Assembly (NCBI GenBank): GCA_963853835.1
Contig: OY970820.1
Location: 36,294,873 to 36,358,872 of the forward strand
Origin: Calendula officinalis
Lineage: Eukaryota; Streptophyta; Magnoliopsida; Asterales; Asteraceae
Length of the DNA: 64,000 bases
Direction of reading: 5' to 3'
The notes beneath the pieces are model-generated. The model was not told the DNA's origin, did no database searches, and saw only the letters and a program-made list of their open reading frames with translations. The stretch's first letter is position 1. Every line of letters starts with the position of its first letter. A program made the position numbers and the translations under genes. Shown one piece after another: positions 1 to 10,976 of the stretch.

Positions 1-300
1 TGTAAAAAGATCTGCTAGTTGATTATCAATATGATTTTTAAATACTTTGATTAATTTCTTTTCGTTGCAATCTCTTATAAAATAGAATCTTATTTCAATA
101 TGCTTAGTTTTTGAATATTTTACTGGATTATTCACAATACTAATTGTACTTTGATTATCAATAAAGATAGGAGTCTTAAGAATAGAGATACCAAACTCCA
201 TTAGTTGATTTTGAATCCACAGCACTTGAGCGCAACATGCAGATGCATCTACATACTCTGCTTCAGCCGTTGATGTTGAAACATTTGTTTGTTTCTTGCA
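1..300 (-). pseudogene. copia RNase H, C-terminal end of pol (element Z)
   Basis: Continues the reverse transcriptase frame after an in-frame TAA where relatives have Gln (family pattern W-Q-C-K-K-Q; here W-stop-C-K-K-Q). Recognisable blocks are S-T-A-E-A-E-Y near 260, K-H-I-E near 100 and Q-L-A-D-L-F-T at the edge. This is the copia RNase H domain that degrades the RNA strand during cDNA synthesis. The true end of pol is off the window. Confidence 0.85.
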
Positions 301-1550
301 TTACCATGGCACCAGTCTTGATCCAAAGAATTGACATCCACCAGTAGTTGACTTTCTGTCTTGACATTCACCACCATAGTCACTATCAGTGTAGGCTATA
401 AGCTCAAAAGGTGAGTCATGTGGATACCATATACCAAGTGATGGTTTTCCTTTCAAGTATCTAAAGATTCTTTTGACTGCTTGCAAGTGAAGTTCCTTTG
501 GTCTTGTTTGATACCTGGAACAAACACAAACACTATACATAATATCAGGTCTTGATGCAGTTAAGTACATTAAAGAACCTATCATTGATCTATGCAAGTG
601 TTCATCTACATCTTCCCCCTCAATGTCATGACGTAGGTGTTTATGTGTTTCCATGGGAGTGCTTGCACTTTTGCAGTCTTTCATTGCAAATTTCTCCAAG
701 ATGTCTTTGACATATTTTGATTGATTAATCAGAATACCATCTGATCTTTGATTGATTTGGAGTCCAAGAAAGATGTTCATTGGACCCATTGAGCTCATCT
801 TAAATTTAATCTGCATCAGCTCTTCAAATTCTTTGCACAATTGATCATTTGTTGAACCAAAGATGATATCATCTACATATATTTGAACAAGTAGAATATC
901 ATCCTTGACTTTTCTTGTGAACAAAGTCTTGTCAATTGCACCTCTTTTGAAATTGTTCTTCAACGGATATGATGATAATGTATCATACCAAGCTGTTGGT
1001 GCCTGATGAAGGCCATAAAGAGCTTTGTCTAATTTGTACACATAATCACCATGACCAGGATCTTCAATCCTGGAGGTTGACAAACATAAACTTCTTCTTT
1101 AATTTTCCCATACAGGAAAGCACTCTTTACATCCATTTAATAGACTTTGAATTTCTTGAGTGAAGCATATGCTAAGAAAATTCTTATTGCTTCAATCCGT
1201 GCAACATGAGCATAAACTTCATCATAGTCTATTCCTTCTTCTTGAGTGTAACCTTGTGCTACAAGTCTGACTTTATTCTTGATCACTATGCCTCTTTCAT
1301 CTTTCTTGTTTCTGAAGATCCATCGTGTTCCAATGGATCTTTTTCCTTTTGGAAGAGGTACAAGTGTCCAAACATCTTGTAGTTTAAATTGAAGAAGTTC
1401 TTCTTGCATAGCCTCAATCCAGTTTGAATCTTTCATAGCTTGTTGAATCTTTTTATGTTCCTCCTGTGATAGAAAACATGCAAACATACATTCATTAGAA
1501 ATTAAACTGATATTGCAAATATTTGAATTAAATTTGCTTCTTGTCTGCAT
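301..1550 (-). pseudogene. copia reverse transcriptase (element Z)
   Basis: Two overlapping minus-strand frames (1550-1137 and 1083-301) form one reverse transcriptase. The first has the typical start W-I-E-A-M-Q-E-E and G-T-R-W-I-F-R-N-K-K. The second has L-D-K-A-L-Y-G-L-H-Q-A-P and the catalytic Y-V-D-D box (about 870-880). A frameshift lies between 1083 and 1137, so no continuous protein can be made. RT copies element RNA into cDNA in the virus-like particle. The identification is firm; the gene is broken. Confidence 0.92.
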
Positions 1551-1559
1551 ATTTGAGTT

Positions 1560-2836
1560 AACATCACTTAGAATTAGGTCTAAAAGATGATTCTTTTGAG
1601 CTCTTGAGGAGGGAACTTTATCAACAGCAATCTGTCTTTCAAGGTTTAATTCATTGGATTCAGGAACTTGTGCATCAGTCCAATTATCCTCCTGATTTTC
1701 TGAGTTTTCTTGATTTTCTTCATTGGTACTGACATCAGTATTAACTTGATTTTCATTGAAAGCATGTGTTTATGTGTTAGTACTACTGGTATCAGTAGTA
1801 TTTGGAGAATTCGAGTTATTACTAGCATCAGGATTGCTTGTGTTATCTGAGTTACTACTGTCCTCGGTATTAACTGTGGGATCAGTATTAACAAGGATAT
1901 ACTTCATTTGATCTTGACTGCCTTTGAATGATGATGAACCTCATTTAGGTGTTTGATTATCTGATCTACCTGCATTAAAATCATAGCTAAAATCAAGAGA
2001 TTTGGATAGTGAGTCAATATTAAATAACCAATCTGGACTATTTCCTTTTTCATTTATCAGATTTTCATTAAAGGAAACATCTACACTTTCTTCAATGATC
2101 CTCAACCTTTTTGTTGAATACTCTATATGCTTTGCTTTGAGTTGAGTATCCCACAAAGATGCCATCATCTGATTTGCAGTCAAACTTACCAATTTATTCT
2201 CTTGTAATTAAATAGTACAAGGACCACCAAATGATTTTAGAAAGCTTATTGAAGGTTTTCTTTTATTAAAAAGTTCATATGGTGTTTTAAAATGTGTATT
2301 GACTATTAATACTCTGTTTTGCGCATAACAAGCAGTATTAACAGCTTCAACCCAAAATGTTATTGGTAATTTTGAATCCGCAATCATGGATCTGGCTGCT
2401 TCAATGATTGTTATGTACTTCTTTCAGCTACACCATTTTGTTGTGGAGCTCTAGGAGAGCTGTACTGCCTGTCAATACCGTTAAGATCACAAAAAGAGAC
2501 TAGATTAGCATTTTTAAATTATGTGCCATTAGCACATCTAATGGCTTTCACTTTGAGATCTCTTGTGTTTTCCAGCTTGATTATCAGATTCTTGATGATT
2601 TCACTTGTTTTATCTTAGATCTTAGAAAAAATACCCAAGTATATCTGGAAAAATCATCAGTAATAACTAAACAGTATTGGATCTTTCCTATACTCATTAC
2701 ATTTGTAGGCCCAAATAAGTCCATGTGTAGGAGCTGCAAAGGGTTAAAAATAGAATTAATTGCTTTGGACTTATGAGAAGTCTTGTGTTGTTTACCTTTT
2801 ATGCATGCAACACAATGATGATCACACATAAATTCT
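1560..2836 (-). pseudogene. copia integrase (element Z), fragmented
   Basis: Minus-strand pieces 2829-2584, 2192-1941 and 1894-1646 plus the untracked DNA between them read as copia integrase. The C-V-A-C-I-K-G-K-Q-H-K zinc-finger end, the first catalytic Asp in L-L-H-M-D-L-F-G-P and a Y-T-W-V-F-F-L block are visible. Around 2430-2460 an A-P-Q-Q-N-G-V-like stretch, normally next to the catalytic Glu, can be read in a shifted frame. The part after 2190 is a variable, low-complexity integrase-RT linker. Several frameshifts and stops make it a pseudogene. Confidence 0.82.
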
Positions 2837-2838
2837 TT

Positions 2839-3372
2839 TCAAGGTAAACCAATTACTAAGTTCTTTTTAACTAAGTTATTCATATTTTTAAAATTTGTGT
2901 GACGCATCCTTCTATGCCAGAGTTCTGATTCATTGGTGTTTGCCTTGGTTATAAAACAGTTGATCTCATTTGAAGAAATAAGTTCTCCCCTTATATCCAG
3001 GCAATACACATTGTTTCTCCTTGGTGTTCTTAAATCAACATATTTTCCATCTAAAACAAAGTCAGGAGAAAGAATGATGCACTCAATATCTGAAAAGAGA
3101 ATCTTGTTCTTCTTATCACATACTTGTGAGACACTAACCAGATTGTATTTAAGCACAGCAACATAAAATACATCATCAAATGTAATCTTACCATTTGATA
3201 CTGTACCTTTACCTGTGATTCTACCTCCTTTTTGATTTTCACCAAAAGCAACATAGCCACCTTCAAAAGACATGAAAACTCTGAGAATTTGAAAATTTCC
3301 AGTCATGTGTCTAGAGCATCCACTATCAATATGCCATGTGTTTCCATATTTAGGTACCTGGATGCTCTGCAT
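2839..3372 (-). pseudogene. copia aspartic protease and GAG-pre-integrase domain (element Z)
   Basis: The frame begins directly after an in-frame TAA and an ATGCAG motif (see 3367). The protease active site D-S-G-C-S-R-H-M-T-G is near residue 17. It is followed by G-K-G-T-V, L-V-S-V-S-Q and the W-H-R-R-M-R-H-T-N-F pre-integrase block with its zinc-binding histidines. The protease cleaves the polyprotein in the particle. This segment reads for 177 codons without interruption but cannot be joined to gag or the rest of pol in one frame. Confidence 0.9.
3367..3369 (-). other. candidate 3' splice acceptor before protease (element Z)
   Basis: On the minus strand, gag ends with A-W-V-P-K, then M-N-stop. 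A CTAAT, a pyrimidine-rich tract and ATGCAG follow, and the protease frame opens directly behind. The same arrangement occurs in elements A, B and D. Calling it a splice acceptor is inference; no donor was located. Confidence 0.4.
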
Positions 3373-3391
3373 AAAATAAGAAAATTAGTTC

Positions 3392-5635
3392 ATTTTGGGA
3401 ACCCAAGCTTGTTTTGTCTTGGGTTCATCCTTGTAAGAAACAAATTTTCTAATAGTTTTAACTTTTGATGAAGGTTTATTGTTAGAATTTTGGTTACTAC
3501 TTCTGGGACGATCAGTAGTAGCATGGTAGTTGTATCTCACTGAATTGTACCTTGGTTTGTGATCAGTAGTAAATCTTTGATTTTTCTACTGATGCTAGAA
3601 TAATTTTTAAATTTATTATTATTTCGATTATTTTCAAAGTTTTTACTTGTTTTAGGATTACCATGTCTGATATTTTGAACAAATTTTTGAGCAGTTATTC
3701 CAAATTTAGGAACATCAACATGTGGATTTTTATCAGTTTGATTTGATTTTGATTCTTCTAATTTGATTCCCTTTAATTTTAATTTATTTTCTTTAAATTC
3801 CTTAAATTCTTTGCAGTTGATTGGATTGAAGTGACAATCCTTTGCTATGTGATTAACTTTGTTGCAAATTAAGCATGTTAGTTTGGTTGATTTTGAACTC
3901 TCAGGTTTTCTTTGTTCTTTTAATTGATTCAAATTTCTTTGATTTCCCCTTCTTAATATGGTTGGTATATTCTCAACATTATATTTAGGAGATTCTTGAC
4001 TCTGTGTGGTATCTTCATCAGAGGATTCCTCACTTGTTTCAGTTTGGTTTTCTAATTTTAATTCATTTAGTATTCTTTCTGAACTATATTTAGGTGGAGG
4101 AATAAAGTTTGTTAGGGGGGGGGGGGGACTGCATGGTATCCAACTCCATGTATAACTTTTTCAGTGGTTTGATTATTTGTTAATTTATCAATTATTTTAG
4201 AACTTCTTTCAAACTTTTTGATTGTTAATTTATTTTGTTCTAGTTCTAATTGACATTCCTCTAATTTAGCTATAGCTTCTTTTGCCTTTAATTAAGCATG
4301 TTCTTTATCATATACTGCTTGCAATAATTCTTCTTTACATTTTTGATCAGTTATTTGATAAACTTTTATTTGATTTTCTAGATCAGCTATACACTCATTA
4401 AATTCAATTCTTCTGCATCTGTTTAAAATTAGATCATCTAAAATTTCTTAATTAATTTTTTCAAGATCTTTATATGCTTTAATGACTTCATGAGTGCAAG
4501 ATTTAGAATGTACCTCAGTGTTGGGATCTTTGAAGGCCATGAGTGCTTGATATTGAGCATGTTCTTTTGCTTGAAAGCTCCAATCATAACCTTGTCCTTC
4601 TTGAGATAGAAGAGCAGTTGAGTTTGATGAATTGTTTTTGTTATAGTTTGATCTTTGATATTTGCTAAACCATTCTCTAGCAAAGTGACCAAAATTACTG
4701 CAGTTATAGCACTTAACTTTGGTTTTGTCAAATCCAGCCCTTTCACCTTTGTTGAAGTTCAGATCCTTTCTTCCATTTCTTTGAAGAAATATTTTGGTCT
4801 TCAAGCTTAGCATAGCCATCTGCCACTTTATGTCCATCTCTTCCAGATCATCAGGATTGATTTGTTCCAAATCTTTACTAATCAGTGCATTGTGCACATG
4901 ACTAGTAAAAAAAGATTCTCTGGCCATGTCCTTTGTTTCCTTCGGCTTTCCAGATGCAATATCCTGATTGGTACCTGCACTAGACACAAAAGCAGCATTT
5001 TTTTAAAGGTAAACTAGGAGTTTTCTGACTTACCGCAGATTCAAAGACTCTTTTGTCATTGTAGAGTTCATCAAGATCTTTCTCTTCTAATGCATAGACA
5101 ATTCTTCACCTAGATATCTGAGAAACTTCCTGTTGACATCATCTTTGTCTGGTTGAACTCCAACATGATTGAGTTCACCAACAAGTTTATTGTATCGATC
5201 AAAAACTTGTGACAAGGATTCATTCTTTTGTCCTTTGAAGTTTTCATACTCTTGTTTCACCACAGACTTCATGTTCCTTTTTGTACTCTTTGTACCAACA
5301 AATCGTTTCTCCAGTGCTTGCCACAACTTCTTAGCATCATGATATTCAACAAAGAGATGTTGATAGTCATTAGGAATTGAGTGCAAAAGTGTGCTTAATG
5401 CCTTCAGTTCAATTCCTCTGTCTTTCTTCTCCTTGTCACTTTTGAGTTTGTCAGCTTCAATAGATGTGCTAGTGATTTGTATCGGAATGGTTTTGTTGCC
5501 TTCTTGAACCACTTCCCACATGGAATAATCAGTAATAAGCATGTACTGCTTGATTATGTTTTTCTACTTCCGAAAGTTGTTGGGAGTGAGAATTTGGATC
5601 TTGTTAGCCTGTGTGCTTTCATTGTTATCAGACAT
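3392..5635 (-). pseudogene. copia gag (element Z), broken
   Basis: Start chosen at the first ATG after the primer site (5635-5633), reading M-S-D-N-N-E-S-T-Q. A TAG replaces the usual Trp after N-N-F-R-K. The gag body (5542-5087) holds L-W-Q-A-L-E-K-R-F-V-G and Y-N-K-L-V-G-E-L, typical of copia capsid. A first zinc knuckle near 4680-4720 reads C-Y-N-C-S-N-F-G-H-F-A-R-E-W, so the last Cys is lost. A second CCHC near 3840-3880 (C-L-I-C-N-K-V-N-H-I-A-K-D-C) is intact. Several frameshifts separate the pieces. Gag forms the particle and binds element RNA. Confidence 0.82.
4115..4127. repeat. G13 homopolymer inside gag of element Z
   Basis: Thirteen consecutive G on the plus strand (C on the sense strand of Z). 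It interrupts the gag frame. Such runs mutate easily and are also a common site of sequencing or assembly length error. Confidence 0.9.
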
Positions 5636-5706
5636 GATTAACAGTTTCAGTTTTCAATGTATTGAAAACTTTTTGGTGTTCTTGATTCGTAGATCTAGAA
5701 CCTTAA

Positions 5707-5718
5707 GCTCTGATACCA
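5707..5718 (-). other. primer binding site, tRNA-iMet type (element Z)
   Basis: The minus strand reads TGGTATCAGAGC two bases inside the LTR end. It is complementary to the 3' end of initiator tRNA-Met, which primes minus-strand DNA synthesis in most plant copia elements. Confidence 0.92.
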
Positions 5719-5720
5719 CT

Positions 5721-6368
5721 TGTCAAGATCGGATAACTCAAACAATTATTAGAATATCAGATCTACTCACAACGAGAAGTTACAGCGGATTAACACTCTT
5801 GTGATTGAATAAGAACAATAAACAACTGTAAATTATATGAGAATAATTAAGAACACAGTTTTTACAAAAAGCTTCAACGTATATTAATTTGATCGATCAA
5901 TACACACGTATGTTTACAATTCACAAGGAACTATTTATAATAATCCTTGAAGCCTAACAATTTACCCTAGTTATTCTAAGACTAGATTACAATCGAATTA
6001 TAAAAGATATTAACTTCTAAACAAACTTTTCCTAAGTACTCGGACACGATCTGCTCCATATATGATAATCAGTAGTATCTTCCAAGATCAGTAGTAAGTT
6101 GTAATTCGTATCATCAGTAGTAAGTCTTGTAGCAGCATCAAGACTTTGATCAGTATCAACTGCAGCATCGGTAATAACTATAAAATCAGTATTAACTCTA
6201 TAATATCCGTACACATGACTTTTAAAAGAAAAAAAACAAATAAAATAGTCACCATGATACGTTATTGATTTTCGACGAGTATTTGTTAAGATATTCTTAC
6301 TGTTCATGATTCAAGAATCGAGCCTATAACTTATCTGTTAAGGTCTCGTGCCAACAGCGTCGCGGACA
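5721..6368 (-). repeat. 5' LTR of element Z
   Basis: The inner boundary is fixed by the primer site: sense-strand sequence ends TTGACA. For the outer end I favour 6368, because the sense strand there starts TGTCC and pairs with the GACA end (TGTC...GACA, about 648 bp). An alternative TG near 6306 cannot be excluded without the other LTR. A TATAAATA box lies on the minus strand at 5939-5932. Confidence 0.65.
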
Positions 6369-6397
6369 TTGCTTCACTTTGACAACCGATGGACCGT

Positions 6398-6399
<2 letters not shown>

Positions 6400-6461
<62 letters not shown>
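6400..6461. repeat. (AT)n microsatellite
   Basis: About 62 bp of uninterrupted alternating AT, just outside the proposed LTR end of element Z. Confidence 0.97.
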
Positions 6462-6464
<3 letters not shown>

Positions 6465-7159
6465 TGAACAATATTTTCTATAAGAAATGTTATTATAGGT
6501 AGCTAGTAGGTGGAAAGATTGCAAACCCAATTATAGGAGTGGGGCAAAATTACAGAGGAGTGGGAAGCCATTCTATTATATTTACTATTAGCGTTAGTTT
6601 GTTATTTTGCTTATTATTATGAGAGCAATCAAATTTTTGTATAAATTTAGGTATGTTAAAAACCAGATTTAATCAAGTAATTGTTTTCGCGTGAAAAAAT
6701 GATTATTTTGAAAAGATCGGATCATGGCGAGGGCAATCATGCCTCATTATCTACGATTTGAAAATGTACGTACGAATTCCTTACAACAAATTTCTTTGTG
6801 TTTTATATATTTTTTTTTTCTCTAGTGGCTCCCAAATAAACTTTGCTCAATATTCATTTTCAAACTAATCAAAAGGGTGTTTCATACGTGATGGAAAGAT
6901 GATTTTGAAGAATTCTCTCATCTTTTGCAACTCCTTGCTTGTTGAGAAAATTATTTCTAGGATTTAAAATGAAAATCTGGCTGTAGTTATCAAAAAAGAA
7001 AATGGCCCAAGTGCGTAGTAACTAATGGGCCTAACACAAAGGTGTAAACCTATTTACGTTATTATTTGTTTGGTCAAATATTGGCTTGAATTTTGACCAA
7101 ATTATATCGAAATGGCTAACGAAAAAGATTCTCTTCATTAGAATAATCAACAAACAACA
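6462..7159. other. anonymous AT-rich intergenic DNA
   Basis: No ORF with recognisable content, no terminal repeats and no RNA gene seen. This is presumably older host intergenic DNA or eroded repeats. Confidence 0.6.
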
Positions 7160-7168
7160 TATAATTAA

Positions 7169-7361
7169 GGGTTTTGCTAAACAATACCCTTAGGGCAATG
7201 GTTAAGAATAATTTGAATGCATAAAAAAATGTACATTAACTCCATAAAAAACTACCCACTAAAATTCACTAACCATCCATGATTGGTCATGCATAAACAC
7301 TTGTACTTTAATGACCCTTAAGTCTTAACCATTGCCCTAAGGGCATTGTTTACCAAAACCC
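7169..7361. mobile_element. Mutator-type MITE 1 (193 bp)
   Basis: Terminal inverted repeats of about 40 bp with two mismatches in the first 39 positions start GGGTTTTGCT on the left and, read from the right, GGGTTTTGGT. Both continue through CCTTAGGGCAATGGTTAAG. The element is flanked by a perfect 9-bp duplication TATAATTAA (7160-7168 and 7362-7370). Nine-base duplications with long TIRs are characteristic of Mutator-like elements. It is non-coding, so it depended on a transposase made elsewhere. Confidence 0.9.
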
Positions 7362-7504
7362 TATAATTAATCCATCTGGAGGAGTTCAAAGAATATTACT
7401 GGTTTATTTTACCAATAGTTAACCAAGAGCCCATGTGAAGCTTCACTAAAAGAAACTAAAGCCCAGATCCAAAGCCCAAATAAAGTTTCATACTGATTGG
7501 TAAA

Positions 7505-7636
7505 GAGAATTGATATTGTTACCACAACTTTTAATGATTATACCACACAGTACAGATTTTACAGCTAACTGTACAAGTATATTAAGCATTAAATGTGGTA
7601 CATACCTTAAAAGTTGTGGTAGAAAAATCACCCCCT
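7505..7636. mobile_element. Mutator-type MITE 2 (132 bp)
   Basis: Flanked by a perfect 9-bp duplication ATTGGTAAA (7496-7504 and 7637-7645). Inner inverted repeats share TACCACAACTTTTAA on both arms, starting six bases inside each end; the outermost six bases pair poorly. It is non-coding. The 9-bp duplication suggests the Mutator superfamily, though the family differs from MITE 1. Confidence 0.8.
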
Positions 7637-7715
7637 ATTGGTAAAACTGGATTTGAAACCCAATCCATACTCAACAATGCACCATCTAATTGTATTTCCA
7701 AACTTCTATTAGAAT

Positions 7716-7915
7716 TAGAGGTGCACACCGGACCCGGTTTTTAACCGGATCAAAACCGGTTTTATACTCGGACGATCGGATCAGTTCGTAACCGGAGGAT
7801 CGAAACTGGACACCGAATCTCAAGCACAAACCGGATTCAGAAAAACCGGATTAAAATCCGGATTTTTATTACCGTTACACAATCCGGATCAAAAACCGGT
7901 TTAAAAACCGGTTTT
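7716..7915. repeat. left hAT subterminal region with CCGG repeats
   Basis: About eleven copies of CCGG, mostly within AACCGGTTT-like contexts, in both orientations between the TIR and base 7915. Clustered short subterminal motifs are where hAT transposases bind (known for Ac); that role here is inferred. Confidence 0.8.
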
Positions 7916-8113
7916 CGAGTCAGCCCCAAATATAGCCGTTATATGACCGTTATCTAGCCGTTGGGATCGATTTCTAGCCATTTTTTTGTGTTTTAGTGTC
8001 CCCAATACACCTATAAATACCCCTTAGGTGTTAAGGATCAATCACCACTCAAAACACTCTCATTTCTAGCTTATAAACTCACACCACACTAAAAAACGCA
8101 AGTTATCGTTGTT

Positions 8114-9802
8114 ATGGCTTCGGATTCTCAACCTTCGGTTGGTATGGGTGAATCTTCTACCGACGTTAGCGTTTCTAAGATACTTCCTACAAAGAGAAAT
8201 CTAGAGATTTGGTGCCATTTCGACTTATGTTTGATGTCGGATAGATTGAAAAGAGCTCGGTGCAAAAGATGTAGGCATTTCTTTAAAGAAGATGGAAATA
8301 CAACTTTGAAGAATCATGCTAATAAAAGTTGTAAGGTCGTGAAATTGGGCTCGACGAGTGACCAAACAACCATGGGAAATGACGGCAAGGTGTTTAGTTT
8401 CGAAGCTAGTAGGCTTCGTCAACGAATGGCGAAGTTGGTGGTTCAAGAGGCGTTGCCCTTTAACTTTTTCGACAACAAAAGGTTGACGAGTATGATTCAA
8501 GAAGAGTTGGAACCACGCTATTCCCATGTTATTCCTACTACTTTAAGACGTGATAATACAAAATTGTGGAAACTTGCTAAAGATGATTTAAAAAAGGTTT
8601 TGAAAATCTACAAACGGGGTTAATTTAACTAGTGATGTTTGGACCCCTCCAAATGCTTCACATGACTCGTACCTTTGTGTTACCACTCATTGGATTGATC
8701 CCAATACTTGGGTTAGATGAAGCGTACGACTGCGTTTAAATTTATTTGGGGCTCCACATTCGGGGGAAAATTTGTACCAAATTTTAGAACATGTCATAAG
8801 AAGTTACAAATTAGAGTAAAAAATTTTAGACCATGTCATAATGCGTCCAACAATACAAATGCGGTTCAAAAACTAATTCTTAAATATAAACTGATTTGTA
8901 ACGGTATTTTTTTCCATAGTCGATGTGTTGCACATATTATTAATTTAGTTGTGCAAGATGGGTTATGTTGTATCGAACCAACAACAACCGCTTTTAGAGT
9001 AATGCTAAAAGATGTTTTTGGTACTACTGGTTTAAGACATAATAAGTATATGAAATTTTTTGTTGATGTGGGACAAGATTGGTTAGGTCCAAATTGGGAC
9101 GTAGTTACGCGTTGAAATTCCACTTGCCACATGTTTGAGTGTGCTTTGCGTCAAAAATCATCTTTAAAAGTTTTTCATAATATGTTAGCCGATCGAAACC
9201 GTGTTGTACGATTTGAGGAGTCTAGTTGGGAAACGATCAAACAAGCTACCGAATTACTTGGTGTTTTCAAAAATGCAACAACTTATTTGTCAGGCGTTTA
9301 CTATCCTACAAGTCCATTGGTGTTAAAACAACTTTACTTAATGTGTTAAAAAATAAATGACTTTGAATTCAGGAATCACCTATTTACAGAAATGGTGGTA
9401 CCGATGAAAGAAAAACTTAGACAATAAATGCCCCCCGTTATAATAATAGCCGCCGCTTTAAACCCCATGATAAACACGTCAGGGGTTGAGGTGTTACTTA
9501 CCCAAATTTGTACCGATTTGAATTTGTGTGACGAAGACGTTCATTTTGCTGATAAAACCATTGCACATTTCAACAATTGTTTGAAAAACATGTTTGATGC
9601 TTACTTGGCTAAATATGGCCCAACAACACACATTCATACCATGATGCAAGATGGGGTCTCTGGTTCGGGTCATAAGGATTATGATGAAAATGTTAGATTC
9701 TACAACACTTTGAGAAACGAAAATAGCAAACAAGCTCGTGATAACACCACTACTAGCGAGCTTGGGAGGTATACACTTACCCATTTTTTTGTCAACTATA
9801 AG
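8114..9802 (+). pseudogene. hAT transposase, N-terminal and catalytic part, truncated by insertion
   Basis: The ATG at 8114 opens a 169-codon frame. A BED zinc finger lies at about residues 50-75 (C-K-R-C-R-H-F-F-K...H-A-N-K-S-C). A frameshift near 8617 moves to a frame reading L-T-S-D-V-W-T-P-P, holding the first catalytic Asp region of the RNase-H-like fold. Further pieces carry H-S-R-C-V-A-H-I-I-N-L-V-V (about 8925), S-W-E-T-I-K-Q-A-T-E-L-L (about 9225) and A-A-A-L-N-P (about 9450). A TGA at about 9114 and other breaks occur. The last codons before the ATAAG duplication are T-H-F-F-V-N-Y. The remainder is at 60736. Confidence 0.93.
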
Positions 9803-10743
9803 TGTTGGATCCCAAAAACACAATTGCGCTATGGCTAAGTAAAGATGATAAAGTCAAGAACACACAATTTCAATGATTAAGAGTTTATTAAAACAACTTA
9901 ATACAGTACAAAGTTTGCGGAAATAGATAGTACACACTAACTAAAACTTTATACTTGAAGTGACACTTTTGCTCGCTTAAACTAGAAATCTATGCAAGGA
10001 GAGTTATATCAGCTGATACTAACAGCTGATATTAAATGCCTGAGTATTAACTATGGAGAAGTTAATACCAGACAATAATAAACTCTCAGATAATGTTCTT
10101 GTGCTATGAATGCTAAAAGGTGTGTGTATATGCAATTATTTACGTCTCTATTTATAGCCCAAGATCCATGTTCCTTTGTCCACAAGTTAATCTACGTGTT
10201 AATATATCATTCGTAGATGTAGACTTGTCCACGGAAACATTTAATGCACTTGCATAGGTTATAGTCCCAATTGTACTTTGTGTCAACTTCTTTTACTACA
10301 TTTTCTGACGAACAGTGAAAAGGTGTACTATGATAGTACAAAAGAAGTTGACACATGTTTGGAGGGACAAACGATGAAGTACTGACAAGTTATCTTCTAT
10401 TCTAAAATAGAAGATCTTCATCGTTTTCTTCTTCTTTGAGCGGGAAAGGAAAATGTTCAAAGTGTCAAGAACATTTTCCACTAAGTTATTATCTGCAGAG
10501 GTACCATCAGTAGATTCCACTATCAGCTAATTGGTCTTCTTTGGGTTTCTATCCTTTGGCCATAATCTTCGAATGATCACTCTTGAATAGCTGCTGATTT
10601 AACTTAATTCCTTGAGCTAAGTACGTACTCAGCGGAAGGTTTATGAATATACTTGTACTTCAGCTGAGATACATACTTCAGCTGATTTTATTCTTCTTAG
10701 CTATCGATCATCAAATCTTATTTACTTAGTCTGGGGACTAACA
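9803..10743 (-). repeat. 3' LTR of element A
   Basis: 941 bp, TGTTGG...AACA on the plus strand, matching 59784-60730. Bordered outside by ATAAG and inside by the polypurine tract. The sense strand has a TATA-like CTATAAATAG at 10157-10148. Short antisense ORFs within it are not genes. Confidence 0.95.
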
Positions 10744-10757
10744 ATCTCCCCCTATTT
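10744..10757 (-). other. polypurine tract of element A
   Basis: The sense strand reads AAATAGGGGGAGAT directly against the 3' LTR. It is the RNase H-resistant primer for plus-strand DNA. Confidence 0.9.
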
Positions 10758-10976
10758 GATGCAATCGAATAGCCGTATAAGTATGAACATGTAATGATTC
10801 AGTTGATTGGATCAGCTGAATGCTTATGTGCTTTGACCCTTTGGGTTCTTTTGACTATTTTTATCTTTTACAATATTTTTTTACAAGTATATTACAAAAT
10901 AATGATTTTCTATTGATTGAAGCTGATTTAGTACAAGGAAAACCAAACAAACAAAAAAATACAACGTCGTAAATAT

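Larger units (their letters stand above)
1..6368 (-). mobile_element. Ty1/copia retrotransposon Z, 5' part, degraded
   Basis: Minus-strand element reading LTR (right), primer site, gag, protease, integrase, reverse transcriptase, RNase H (left). The order PR-INT-RT-RH identifies Ty1/copia. The window starts inside the last RNase H motif (a D-N-Q-L-A-D-L-F-T stretch reads from base 27 down to 1), so the 3' LTR and target duplication lie outside and cannot be checked. Stops and frameshifts are scattered through gag and pol, so it is not autonomous. It is separate from the hAT nest to its right. Confidence 0.93.

Noticed and set aside
6301..6306. TGTTCA as the outer LTR end of element Z
   Set aside because: It gives TG...CA, but the TGTC/GACA pairing at 6368 is better; undecidable without the other LTR.
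6400..6461. (AT)n tract as an origin or matrix attachment site
   Set aside because: A simple microsatellite explains it; nothing else supports a function.
8225..8527. Antisense 100-codon ORF over the hAT transposase
   Set aside because: Shadow of the BED-domain coding strand, no recognisable domain.
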